Source: Actinomycetospora lemnae
GTDB lineage: Bacteria; Actinomycetota; Actinomycetes; Mycobacteriales; Pseudonocardiaceae
DNA length: 64,000 nucleotides
Assembly: GCF_028737315.1 (NCBI RefSeq)
Contig: NZ_JAQZAO010000010.1
Location: 179,026-243,025, forward strand
Direction of reading: 5' to 3'
Part shown: positions 1-8,047 of the stretch, piece after piece
Position numbering within the stretch: the stretch's first letter is position 1
How the letters are laid out: each line of letters begins with the position of its first letter
Program-made: the position numbers and the translations under genes
Notes under the pieces: generated by a model
Told to the model about the DNA's origin: nothing
The model's database searches: none
Seen by the model: only the letters and a program-made list of their open reading frames with translations

Positions 1-2799
1 CCGGTCGAGGACTGGGACCACCACGTCGAGTACGACGCCAAGGCCCATCCGCGCAAGGTGCCCCGCGCGTACATGCTCGTCCCGACGACGTGCTTCAACT
101 GCGAGTCGGCGTGCGGGCTGCTCGCCTACGTCGACAAGTCCGACCTCTCGGTCCGCAAGGTCGAGGGCAACCCCGCCCACCCCGGCTCCCGCGGCCGCAA
201 CTGCGCCAAGGGCCCGGCCACGATCAACCAGATCGACGACCCGGAGCGCATCCTGCACCCGTTGCGGCGCACGGGTGAGCGCGGTGGTGGGCACTGGGAG
301 CAGGTCAGCTGGGACGCCGCGCTCGACGACGTCGCCGGGCGCATCCGGCAGGCCATCCTCGACGGCCGCCACGAAGAGGTCACCTACCACGTCGGTCGCC
401 CCGGGGAGGACGGCTTCGCCGAGCGGATGCTGCAGGCCTGGGGCGTCGACGGGCACAACAGCCACACCAACGTCTGCTCGTCGGGGGCCCGGCTCGGCCA
501 GACGCTGTGGGGCGGCTTCGACCGGCCCTCGCCGGACCACAGCAACGCCAAGGTGATCCTGCTGTTCTCGTCGCACCTGGAGACGGGCCACTACTTCAAC
601 CCGCACGCCCAGCGGATCCTGGAGGGCAAGACCGCCGGGGCGAAGCTGGTCGTCGTCGACCCGCGCATGTCGAACACGGCCTCGCACGCCGACCTCTGGA
701 TGGCGCCGTGGCCCGGCAGCGAGGCCGCGATCCTGCTCGCGATCGCCTCCCACCTGCTGCGCACGCGGAAGATCGACGAGGCGTACCTCCGGCGCTGGTT
801 CAACTGGGAGACCTACCTGGCCGCGCTGCACCCCGACGAGGACCGGACGTTCGAGGCGTTCCTCGACCGCCTCGAGGCCGACTACGCCGGCTACACCTTC
901 GCGTTCGCGGCGCAGGAGTCGCAGGTGCCGGTCGAGCGCATCGAGGAGCTGGCCCGCCTGGTGGCCGACTGCGACCACCGGCTCTCGGCGCACATCTGGC
1001 GCTCGGCCGCGGCCGGCAACCTCGGCGGCTGGCAGGTGGCCCGCTGCCTGTGGTTCGTCCTCGCGCTGACCGGGTCGATCGGCACCCCGGGCGGGACCAG
1101 CCCCAACGGCTGGAACAAGTTCATCCCGCACGGCCCGGACGTGCCCGCGCACGACCACTGGAACGAGCTGGCGTGGCCGGGCGAGTACCCCCTCTCGACC
1201 AACGAGATGTCGATCCTGCTGCCGCACTTCCTCCAGGAGGGCCGCGGGCGTCTCGAGGTCTACTTCTCGCGGGTGTTCAACCCGATCTGGACCTACCCCG
1301 ACGGCTTCACCTGGATGAAGACCCTGTCCGACCCGCAGAAGGTCGGCCTGCACGTCGCGCTGACACCGACGTGGTCGGAGACCGCGGAGTTCGCCGACTA
1401 CGTCCTGCCGGTGGGCCACTCGACCGAGCGCCACGACACGCACTCCTACGAGACGCACGCCGCCAGGTGGCTCGGCTTCCGCCAGCCCGTGGCGCGGGTG
1501 GCCAGCGAGCGCCTCGGACGACCCGTCGGCGACACCCGCGACACGAACCCGGGCGAGGTGTGGGAGGAGAACGAGTTCTGGTTCGAGCTCTCCTGGCGCA
1601 TCGACCCCGACGGCGCACTGGGCATCCGGCGCCACTTCGAGTCGCCCTACCGCCCCGGCGAGAAGGTCACCGTCGACGAGTACTACCGCTGGATCTTCGA
1701 GAACCGGGTGCCGGGGCTGGCCGAGAAGGCCGAGGCCGAGGGCATGAGCCCGCTGCAGTACATGCGCCGCTACGGCGTCGTCGAGGTCGCGACCGACGTC
1801 TACCGTCAGGACGAGCGGCGGCTCTCCGAGACCGAGCTCTCGGGCGCGGTGGAGGACACGTCGCCCGAGACACGTGGGGTGCTCCGCACGCCGACCGACG
1901 ACGACTCGGTGCCGCCGCTGATCGGCGAGGCGGGCGCGGTCGGCGTGCGCCACGCCGACGGCACCGCCACCGCGGGCTGGCTCACCCCGTCGCGCAAGCT
2001 GGAGGTCTACTCCACGGCCATGCGCGACTGGGGCTGGCCCGAGCACGCGACCCCGGGCTACATCCGCTCGCACGTCGCGCGCTCGGAGGTCGACCTCGAG
2101 GCCGGCGAGCTCGTGCTCGTCCCGACGTTCCGGCTGCCCACGCTGATCCACACGCGGTCGGGCAACGCCAAGTACCTCAACGAGATCTCCAATTCGCACC
2201 CGCTGTGGCTGCACACCCGCGACGCGGCGCGTCACGGGGTGCGCACCGACGACCTGGTGCGCCTGTCGACCTCGATCGGTCACCTCGTCGCCCGCGTCTG
2301 GGTCACCGAGGGCATCCGTCCCGGCGTCTGCGCGCTCTCCCACCACATGGGCCGCTGGCGGCTGCACGACACCGAGGGCAGCCGGTGGGTCCAGGGGCTG
2401 GTCGACATCACGCACCCGGACGGGCCGGACACCTGGAAGCTGCGCTACCGCGGGGGCATCGAGCCCTTCTCGTCCGACGACCCGGACTCCGAGAGGATCT
2501 GGTGGAACGACCCGGGCGTGCACCAGAACCTCGCGTTCGGCGTGCAGCCCGACCCCTGGTCCGGCATGCACTGCTGGTTGCAGAAGGTGCGGATGGAGCC
2601 CGCGCGACCGGACGACCGGTACGGTGACGTCTACGTCGACACCGCCCGCTCCCGCGAGGTCTACCGGGAGTGGCTCGGCCGCACCCGCGCCACCACCGGC
2701 CCCGGCGGGCAGCGCCGCCCGGAGTTCCTCATGCGCCCGGTGAAGCCCCGTCGCCGCGCCTTCCGGCTCGACGCCGACCGCGACGGCGGTGAGCGGTGA
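1..2799 (+). CDS. Molybdopterin-dependent oxidoreductase, catalytic subunit (5' end outside window)
   Basis: The frame is open from base 1, so the true start lies upstream; a GTG at 58 is internal or an alternative start. Numbered from that GTG, four cysteines (C12, C15, C19, C49) form the N-terminal [4Fe-4S] site typical of the formate dehydrogenase/DMSO reductase superfamily. C140 in the segment HTNVCSSGARLG is the likely molybdenum or tungsten ligand. The C-terminal third has the molybdopterin dinucleotide-binding shape (R-x-P-T-LIHTRSGNAKYLNE). No Tat signal is visible because the start is missing. The substrate cannot be read from sequence; formate, polysulfide and thiosulfate enzymes share this build. 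The next gene overlaps its stop by 4 bases, and sulfur genes follow, which makes a sulfur substrate possible but unproven. Confidence 0.85.
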   Translation, partial: PVEDWDHHVEYDAKAHPRKVPRAYMLVPTTCFNCESACGLLAYVDKSDLSVRKVEGNPAHPGSRGRNCAKGPATINQIDDPERILHPLRRTGERGGGHWEQVSWDAALDDVAGRIRQAILDGRHEEVTYHVGRPGEDGFAERMLQAWGVDGHNSHTNVCSSGARLGQTLWGGFDRPSPDHSNAKVILLFSSHLETGHYFNPHAQRILEGKTAGAKLVVVDPRMSNTASHADLWMAPWPGSEAAILLAIASHLLRTRKIDEAYLRRWFNWETYLAALHPDEDRTFEAFLDRLEADYAGYTFAFAAQESQVPVERIEELARLVADCDHRLSAHIWRSAAAGNLGGWQVARCLWFVLALTGSIGTPGGTSPNGWNKFIPHGPDVPAHDHWNELAWPGEYPLSTNEMSILLPHFLQEGRGRLEVYFSRVFNPIWTYPDGFTWMKTLSDPQKVGLHVALTPTWSETAEFADYVLPVGHSTERHDTHSYETHAARWLGFRQPVARVASERLGRPVGDTRDTNPGEVWEENEFWFELSWRIDPDGALGIRRHFESPYRPGEKVTVDEYYRWIFENRVPGLAEKAEAEGMSPLQYMRRYGVVEVATDVYRQDERRLSETELSGAVEDTSPETRGVLRTPTDDDSVPPLIGEAGAVGVRHADGTATAGWLTPSRKLEVYSTAMRDWGWPEHATPGYIRSHVARSEVDLEAGELVLVPTFRLPTLIHTRSGNAKYLNEISNSHPLWLHTRDAARHGVRTDDLVRLSTSIGHLVARVWVTEGIRPGVCALSHHMGRWRLHDTEGSRWVQGLVDITHPDGPDTWKLRYRGGIEPFSSDDPDSERIWWNDPGVHQNLAFGVQPDPWSGMHCWLQKVRMEPARPDDRYGDVYVDTARSREVYREWLGRTRATTGPGGQRRPEFLMRPVKPRRRAFRLDADRDGGER

Positions 2800-3968
2800 C
2801 CGTGTTCCGAGCGAAGGGCACCTTCGCTCGGGTAGACGGTCGGAGGGCGCCCTTCGCCAGCACGCCCGCGGGTGTCGACGCCCAGGCTGTGCGCGCCGCG
2901 GTCGAGGCCGTGCGCGACCCCGACCTGGGACGACCGCTCGGTGAGCTCGACGCCGTCGACGAGGTCGAGGTGCGGCGCGGCGGGCGGGTCCGGGTGCGGC
3001 TGTCCACGAGCACGAGCGACGCGCCTCCCGAGCTCGTCGCCGCGGTCCGTGCCGCGGCCGAGGCTGCCGGTGCGTCACGCGTGAAGGTCGAGGCCACGCC
3101 GATGACCCCACGCCGGCGCGCGGAGCTCGCCGAGCGGTTGGCGGCCGGGGCGCCACCGCGCGGGGTGGGCGGCCCGGCGCCCCGCGTCTACGCCGTGGCC
3201 AGTGGCAAGGGCGGGGTGGGCAAGAGCACGGTCACCGCCAACCTCGCGACGGCGCTCGCCGCGTCCGGACAACGGGTCGGCCTGATCGACGCCGACGTCT
3301 GGGGCTACTCGGTGCCCCAGCTGTTCGGCGTGCGCCGCCAGCCGGTCGTGCTCGGCGAGAAGATGCAGCCGGTGCGCGCCCACGGGGTGGCGCTGATGTC
3401 GACGGGGTTCTTCGTCGACGAGGACGACCCGGTGGTCTGGCGCGGCCCGATGCTCCACAAGGCGCTGCAGCAGTTCGTCACCGACGTGGCGTGGGGCCCG
3501 CTCGACGTCCTGCTGGTCGACCTGCCGCCGGGCACCGGCGACGCGACGCTCTCGGTGCTCGAGCTGCTGCCCGACGCGGCGCTGCTCGCGGTCACCACAC
3601 CCCAGGCCGCGGCCCGGGTCGTCGCCCGGAGGGTCGTGCGGATGGCCACCGAGTCCGGCGCGCCGCTCGCGGGCGTCGTGGAGAACATGGCCGGCACGGT
3701 CTGCGCGTCCTGCGGCGGGACCACCGCGGTCTTCGGCTCCGGCGGCGGGGAGCTGCTCGCCGACGAGGCGGGCACGGCGCTGCTCGGCCGCGTCCCGCTC
3801 GACGTCCCGCTGCGCGAGGCGGGCGACCGCGGTGTACCCGTCGTCCTCGACGCCCCCGACGCGGCCTCGGCGCGCGAGCTCACCCGCCTCGCCGCGACCC
3901 TGCCCGCGCCCCGCCGCTCCCTCGTGGGCCGCGCCCTGCCGCTCACGGTGTGCGCTCCGCGCCCGTGA
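2796..3968 (+). CDS. mrp: Mrp/NBP35-family Fe-S cluster carrier ATPase
   Basis: A P-loop ATPase of the Mrp/ApbC family that carries Fe-S clusters to apoproteins in the cytosol. The sequence shows a MIP18/DUF59-like N-terminal domain (about residues 27-102), a deviant Walker A motif SGKGGVGKST (136-145), a Walker B region ending VDLPPGTGDATL, and the cluster-binding CxxC pair near residues 303-306 (VCASCGG). The GTG start overlaps the upstream TGA in a GTGA pattern, suggesting translational coupling to the molybdoenzyme, whose cluster it may help assemble (inference). The first ~25 residues encode hairpin DNA and do not match the family. A GTG at 2886 is an alternative start, but it would trim the first helix of the domain. 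Confidence 0.88.
   Translation: MTVFRAKGTFARVDGRRAPFASTPAGVDAQAVRAAVEAVRDPDLGRPLGELDAVDEVEVRRGGRVRVRLSTSTSDAPPELVAAVRAAAEAAGASRVKVEATPMTPRRRAELAERLAAGAPPRGVGGPAPRVYAVASGKGGVGKSTVTANLATALAASGQRVGLIDADVWGYSVPQLFGVRRQPVVLGEKMQPVRAHGVALMSTGFFVDEDDPVVWRGPMLHKALQQFVTDVAWGPLDVLLVDLPPGTGDATLSVLELLPDAALLAVTTPQAAARVVARRVVRMATESGAPLAGVVENMAGTVCASCGGTTAVFGSGGGELLADEAGTALLGRVPLDVPLREAGDRGVPVVLDAPDAASARELTRLAATLPAPRRSLVGRALPLTVCAPRP
2807..2857 (+). repeat. Perfect 11-bp hairpin with an alternative pairing partner
   Basis: CCGAGCGAAGG (2807-2817) and CCTTCGCTCGG (2821-2831) form an 11-bp perfect stem with a 3-base loop. GCGAAGGG (2811-2818) can instead pair with CCCTTCGC (2850-2857). There is no T-run. The hairpins lie inside the first codons of mrp as called, so they could be a processing or attenuation element, or evidence that the real mrp start is downstream. 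Confidence 0.6.
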
Positions 3969-4022
3969 GCAGCGCCCTCGGACCTCCGGCACCGCCAGCA
4001 GCAGCGTGACGCCGCGCCGTGT

Positions 4023-4051
4023 TTGACGGGTTCGCCGACCGCCCGTAATGT
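4023..4051 (+). promoter_or_regulatory. Housekeeping-type promoter of the sulfur operon
   Basis: TTGACG (4023-4028) and TAATGT (4046-4051) are separated by exactly 17 bases, a good sigma-A/HrdB-like promoter in otherwise very GC-rich DNA. A short dyad, ATGT-N4-ACAT (4048-4059), overlaps the -10 box and could be an operator. The ribosome-binding site GAGGGAGG (4066-4073) and ATG at 4081 follow. Confidence 0.7.
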
Positions 4052-4080
4052 AGGGACATACCAACGAGGGAGGCACTTCC

Positions 4081-5442
4081 ATGCACGTCGAGGTGATCGC
4101 CACCGAGGCCCTCGGGGACCGCAGCTACGTGGTGCACGACGGCGAGGTCGCGCTCGTCGTCGACCCGCAGCGCGACCTCGATCGCGTCCACGCGGTCCTG
4201 GCCGAGCAGGGTGTGCGGGTCGGCGCGGTCGCCGAGACCCACATCCACAACGACTACGTCACCGGTGGGCACGCCCTCGCCGCGCAGATCGGGGTCGACT
4301 ACCTCGTCAACGCCGAGGACCCGGTGACGTTCGACCGCCGGGGGGTCGCCGAGGGCGACGAGATCGCGGTCGGGACCCTGCGCGTGCGGCCGGTGGCGAC
4401 ACCGGGTCACACCGTCACGCACCTGTCCTACGTCGTCGAGGACACGGCGGCACCCGACGAGCCGGCCGCGGTCTTCACCGGCGGCTCGTTGCTGTTCGGC
4501 AGCGTCGGGCGCACCGACCTCGTCGACGCCGCCCGCACGGTCGAGCTGACCCACCACCAGTACCGCTCGGCCCAGCGGCTCGCCCAGCTGCCCGACGAGA
4601 CCCGCGTGTACCCCACACACGGCTTCGGCAGCTTCTGCTCCTCGGGCAACGCGACGGGTGCCGACGCGAGCACGATCGGCGCCGAGCGCGCCGCCAACGA
4701 CGCCCTGCTCGCCACCGACGAGGACAGCTTCGTCGAGACGCTGGTGGCGAACCTGACCGCCTACCCGCGGTACTACGCGCACATGGGCCCCCGCAACCTG
4801 GCCGGGCCGGACGCCGCCGACCTCTCGCCGGTGGCTGCGGTCGACCCGGACGAGCTGCGCAAGCGCATCGCCGACGGGGAGTGGGTCGTCGACCTGCGCG
4901 ACCGCACCGCCTACGCCGCAGAACACCTCGGCGGCACGATCGGGATCGCGCTCGGCGACCAGTTCTCGACCTACCTGGGCTGGCTGATGCCGTGGGGCAC
5001 ACCCGTGACGTTGGTGGGCGACACCGCCGACGACGTCGCCGAGGCCCAACGGCAGATGGCGCGCATCGGCATCGACCGGCCGGCGGGTGCGGCCGTCGGC
5101 AGTCCCGCCGAGCTGGCCCCGTCCGGCGACCTGCGCCACTACCCCAGGGTGACGTTCGCCGACGTGGCGGCGCGGTCCGGGGCCGAGGCCGACGAGCCCG
5201 TGCTCGACGTCCGCCGCGACGACGAGCGCGCCCAGGGCGGCATCCCCGACGCGGTGCACATCCCCCTGCAGGACCTGCTGGCCCGCCTGCACGAGCTGCC
5301 GGCCGGGCGGCTGTGGGTGCACTGCGCCTCCGGCTTCCGGTCCAGCATCGCCGCGAGCCTGCTCGACCGCGCCGGGCGCGACGTCGCCCTCATCGACGAC
5401 GAGTACTCCCAGGCGGTCGAGCTCGGCCTCGCCACCGGCTGA
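4081..5442 (+). CDS. MBL-fold/rhodanese fusion, persulfide dioxygenase-like
   Basis: This 453-residue protein joins a metallo-beta-lactamase fold (about 1-245) to two rhodanese modules (about 255-350 and 365-450). The metal motif THIHNDYVTGGH places H54, H56 and D58 at the iron/zinc site used by ETHE1-type persulfide dioxygenases, which oxidise glutathione or protein persulfide to sulfite. The first rhodanese module has no cysteine in its active loop; the second has C415 in CASGFRSS and should be able to carry sulfane sulfur. The start is fixed by GAGGGAGG seven bases upstream. It is the first gene after the 4023 promoter and is followed closely by an exporter and two more rhodaneses, so sulfide/persulfide detoxification is the likely role. 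Mycothiol or bacillithiol persulfide may be the real substrate in an actinobacterium (inference). Confidence 0.9.
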   Translation: MHVEVIATEALGDRSYVVHDGEVALVVDPQRDLDRVHAVLAEQGVRVGAVAETHIHNDYVTGGHALAAQIGVDYLVNAEDPVTFDRRGVAEGDEIAVGTLRVRPVATPGHTVTHLSYVVEDTAAPDEPAAVFTGGSLLFGSVGRTDLVDAARTVELTHHQYRSAQRLAQLPDETRVYPTHGFGSFCSSGNATGADASTIGAERAANDALLATDEDSFVETLVANLTAYPRYYAHMGPRNLAGPDAADLSPVAAVDPDELRKRIADGEWVVDLRDRTAYAAEHLGGTIGIALGDQFSTYLGWLMPWGTPVTLVGDTADDVAEAQRQMARIGIDRPAGAAVGSPAELAPSGDLRHYPRVTFADVAARSGAEADEPVLDVRRDDERAQGGIPDAVHIPLQDLLARLHELPAGRLWVHCASGFRSSIAASLLDRAGRDVALIDDEYSQAVELGLATG

Positions 5443-5460
5443 CCCGCCCGAGGAGAACGT

Positions 5461-6267
5461 GTGACGCTCACGCTCGAGATCGGGATCGGTCTCGCGATCG
5501 GGCTCGTGGTCGGCGCGCTGGGCGGCGGGGGCGGCGTGCTCACCGTGCCCGCCCTCGTCTACCTGCTCGGGGCCTCGACCCACGAGGCTGCGGCGGCATC
5601 CCTGGTCATCGTCGGGGTCGCCGCCCTGACCGGCCTGCCCGTGCACGCCCGCCGCGGACACGTCCGCTGGGGTGCCGGGGTGGTCTTCGGGTCGGTCGGC
5701 ACGGTGTCGGCCGTGGCCGGCGCCGTCCTCGCCCGCGACCTGGACCCGTCGGTGCTGCTGCTCGCGTTCGCGGGCGTCATCACCGTGGCCGCCGTGCTGA
5801 TGATCCGCGACGCCCGCCGCGGCGGCGACCAGGACGACGCGAGGTCTCCCCCCGCGGCCCTGCCGGGTCCCGCGCTGCAGCACTCCGGTGCGCTCCGGTG
5901 GGCCCTCGTGGTCCTCGGGGGCCTCGCGGTCGGCCTCACGACCGGCCTGTTCGGCGTGGGCGGGGGCTTCCTCGCCGTCCCCGTGCTGGTGCTGGTCCTG
6001 CGCTGGCCGGCCCGCGCGGCCATCGGGACATCGCTGCTCGTCATCGTGATCAACTCGATCGGGGCGCTGGTCCCACGCCTCGGCGCGGAGGCCCTCGACG
6101 CCCGCCTCGTGGTCCCGGTGACCGCCGCGGCCGTCACCGGGACGGTGCTGGGCAAGCTCGTCGCCGACCGCGTCTCGACGCCGTCCCTGAGCCGCGTCTT
6201 CGCCGCGTTGCTCCTGCTGCTCGCCGCGTACACCGCCGTGCGTTCGAGCATCGCCCTGGCCGGCTGA
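5461..6267 (+). CDS. TauE/SafE-family anion (sulfite) exporter
   Basis: A 268-residue inner-membrane protein with about eight hydrophobic segments and the family's twin glycine-rich repeats (ALGGGGGVLTVP near residue 20 and LFGVGGGFLAVP near 165). TauE/SafE proteins export sulfite, sulfoacetate or related anions. The GTG start at 5461 sits 18 bases after the stop of the MBL-rhodanese gene and is preceded by GAGGAG. Its place directly after a predicted sulfite-forming enzyme suggests it removes sulfite from the cell. Substrate assignment rests on context. Confidence 0.87.
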   Translation: MTLTLEIGIGLAIGLVVGALGGGGGVLTVPALVYLLGASTHEAAAASLVIVGVAALTGLPVHARRGHVRWGAGVVFGSVGTVSAVAGAVLARDLDPSVLLLAFAGVITVAAVLMIRDARRGGDQDDARSPPAALPGPALQHSGALRWALVVLGGLAVGLTTGLFGVGGGFLAVPVLVLVLRWPARAAIGTSLLVIVINSIGALVPRLGAEALDARLVVPVTAAAVTGTVLGKLVADRVSTPSLSRVFAALLLLLAAYTAVRSSIALAG

Positions 6268-6324
6268 CCGCCTCGTGCGCGAGCCGTGCCGAACGACGGA
6301 CGGTGCGGCGCACAGCCCACGACA

Positions 6325-6360
6325 AACATCAGTATGTTGGTACCTATACAACGAGAGAGG
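6325..6360 (+). promoter_or_regulatory. Candidate operator and leader of the rhodanese genes
   Basis: AACAT-N4-ATGTT (6325-6338) is a perfect short dyad. It is followed by GTTGGTACC and TATACAACGAGAGAGG. The leader resembles that of the 4081 gene, where ATACCAACGAGGGAGG precedes the start, and the string GTTGGTA occurs here on the plus strand and there on the minus strand. A TATACA hexamer (6345-6350) could be a -10 box but no good -35 is visible. Confidence 0.4.
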
Positions 6361-6366
6361 ATGCCG

Positions 6367-6681
6367 ATGACGACAGTGCGCGAGACCTCGGTCGACGAGT
6401 TGGCGGCGTCCGGCTGGGAGCCGGGCCGCCTGGTGGACGTCCGGTCCACCGAGGAGTTCGACGCCGGCCACGTGCCCGGCGCGCACCACGTGCCCCTCGA
6501 GGACGTCCTGGCGGACCCGGGGCGCTTCGGTCCGGAGCCGGTGCAGATGATCTGCCAGTCGGGCGGCCGGAGCGCGATGGCGGCCGAAGCCGTCGAGCAG
6601 GCCGGGACCCCGGCGGTCTCGGTCGCGGGCGGGACGTCCGCCTGGATCGAGTCCGGCCGCGCCGTCGACACCTCCCCCTGA
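6367..6681 (+). CDS. Single-domain rhodanese-like sulfurtransferase
   Basis: A 104-residue one-domain rhodanese. The CH2A-like segment LVDVRSTEEFDAGHVPGA is followed by the active loop CQSGGRS with nucleophile C63. The ATG at 6367 is chosen because GAGAGAGG ends six bases before it; ATG 6361 would abut the ribosome-binding site. Such proteins move sulfane sulfur from persulfides to thiols or proteins. It has its own AT-rich leader, so it may be transcribed separately from, but together with, the upstream exporter. Confidence 0.88.
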   Translation: MTTVRETSVDELAASGWEPGRLVDVRSTEEFDAGHVPGAHHVPLEDVLADPGRFGPEPVQMICQSGGRSAMAAEAVEQAGTPAVSVAGGTSAWIESGRAVDTSP

Positions 6682-6707
6682 CGACTCCGATCCACCTGGA
6701 GGCCCCC

Positions 6708-7277
6708 GTGAGCACCCCCACCCGCCCCCTGCTCGACACCGCGGCCGTGCGCGCGCTGCTCGCGGCGCACCCCGGCACGCGCCTCATCGACGTCCGCAGC
6801 CCCGGCGAGTTCGCCGCCGCGCACATCCCGGGCTCCTACAACGTCCCCCTCGACCTGCTGCGGGAGCACCGCGACGAGCTCCGCGCGGAGCACGACGACC
6901 CGGTGGTGCTCGTCTGCGCCTCGGGCGCGCGGGCCGAGCAGGCCCGCGGCGTCCTCGACCGCACCGGCCTGGAACGGCTCGAGGTGCTGCAGGGCGGCGT
7001 CACCGGCTGGCAGCGCGACGGCGGCCCGGTCCGCGAAGGTAGGGGCACGTGGGCCATGGAGCGCCAGGTGCGGCTCGCCGCGGGCTCGCTCGTCCTCGCC
7101 GGCGTGCTGGGCAGCCTGCGCTACCGGCCCCTCGTCGCTCTCGCCGGCGCGATCGGCGCCGGCCTCACGTTCTCCGCCGTGACGAACACCTGCGGCATGG
7201 CGCGCCTGCTCGCCCAGCTGCCCCACAACCGCCGCGGCGCCCTCGACCCGGCCGCCGCCCTGGCCGCCCTCGCCTGA
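6708..7277 (+). CDS. Rhodanese domain with C-terminal DUF2892 membrane anchor (YgaP-like)
   Basis: This 189-residue protein has an N-terminal rhodanese domain (about 10-105; LIDVRSPGEFAAAHIPGS, active loop CASGARAE with C70) and a C-terminal pair of membrane helices of the DUF2892 type (about 118-175, containing TNTCGMARLLAQLP). The same architecture is found in E. coli YgaP, an inner-membrane sulfurtransferase. The GTG start has TGGAGG five bases upstream, and the gene begins 26 bases after the preceding rhodanese. It probably delivers or receives sulfane sulfur at the membrane. A GC-rich hairpin follows its stop. Confidence 0.88.
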   Translation: MSTPTRPLLDTAAVRALLAAHPGTRLIDVRSPGEFAAAHIPGSYNVPLDLLREHRDELRAEHDDPVVLVCASGARAEQARGVLDRTGLERLEVLQGGVTGWQRDGGPVREGRGTWAMERQVRLAAGSLVLAGVLGSLRYRPLVALAGAIGAGLTFSAVTNTCGMARLLAQLPHNRRGALDPAAALAALA

Positions 7278-7292
7278 TCGCCCCTCCACGAT

Positions 7293-7321
7293 CCGGCGCC
7301 GTCCTGCTCGGCCGGCGCCGG
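7293..7321 (+). terminator. Terminator-like hairpin after the sulfur operon
   Basis: CCGGCGCCG (7293-7301) and CGGCGCCGG (7313-7321) form a perfect 9-bp stem with an 11-base loop, 16 bases after the stop of the last rhodanese gene. There is no T-run, as is common for actinobacterial terminators. Confidence 0.45.
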
Positions 7322-7465
7322 CCGGGTCGTTCGAGGTGATGAGGAGGTCCGCGCCGGGACGTGCGACCAAAGCCTCCGTGGGCGGGGCCGGCCGGCCCTC
7401 GCAGGCGCCCGCGTCCCACGGGACCGTCCGGCTGCCCGCGGTCGCATCTCGAGAGGCAGGCCACC

Positions 7466-8044
7466 ATGATCCACAGCGAGGACCGGACGAGGAGCGCGCC
7501 GCCGCTGCCCCGCGGCGACGCCTGGCTCGCCGTCGCGCGGTGCGTGGGCGTGTCGCTGCGTCTCCTGGCCCGCCGCCGGGTGCGCTGCCCCCGGACACGG
7601 GTGGGTGCGCGGGTGCGCTTCGCCGACGGCAGCACCTCCACGATCTACCGCGAGACGGTGGTGACCGGCGCGGTCGCGTCCCACTGCTGTGCGCTGGTGG
7701 TGCGCTTCCGGCTGCGGGGTGTGCGGGGTCGCGGTCACGCCCTGTTCCGCGCGGAGAGCCTGCTCAACACCCCCTTGTTCGTCGGCTTCCCCGGGTTCGT
7801 CGCCAAGTGGTGGCTCGCGGCCGACGAGAACGGTGTCTACCGCGGGCTCTACGAGTGGGACGGTGCCGACCAGGCCGAGGCCTACGCCCGCGCCCTCTGG
7901 CGGGTGCTCGAGCTGGTCAGCGTGCGCGGCTCGATCGCCTACACGGTGCTGCCAGGCCGCCACCGGGACGACCTGCTCACCGATCAGCCGCCGCCCGACG
8001 CCGACACCGACCCCGCGGCGTGGTGGCGACCGGTCGCGAGCTGA
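7466..8044 (+). CDS. Conserved protein, possibly alpha/beta-barrel monooxygenase-like
   Basis: A 192-residue protein of uncertain function. The ATG at 7466 is preceded by a GAGAGGCAGG ribosome-binding region; longer reading upstream is low-complexity and unlikely to be translated. The central part (WWLAADENGVYRGLYEWDG, about 110-130) resembles the YdhR/ABM-type monooxygenase-like fold in which a short substrate-binding sheet carries WxxD patterns. It ends three bases before the FAD monooxygenase gene, so the two are surely co-transcribed and may act on the same compound. No signal peptide is present. Confidence 0.65.
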   Translation: MIHSEDRTRSAPPLPRGDAWLAVARCVGVSLRLLARRRVRCPRTRVGARVRFADGSTSTIYRETVVTGAVASHCCALVVRFRLRGVRGRGHALFRAESLLNTPLFVGFPGFVAKWWLAADENGVYRGLYEWDGADQAEAYARALWRVLELVSVRGSIAYTVLPGRHRDDLLTDQPPPDADTDPAAWWRPVAS

Positions 8045-8047
8045 GCG

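Noticed and set aside
4023..6700. Very long plus-strand frame running through the sulfur operon and into the rhodanese gene
   Set aside because: It is arginine/proline-rich shadow translation of the recognised genes in another frame; only its last part from 6708 is real.
3943..7598. Long minus-strand frames opposite the sulfur genes
   Set aside because: High third-position GC leaves antisense frames open. They are Arg/Gly/Ala-rich and match no family.
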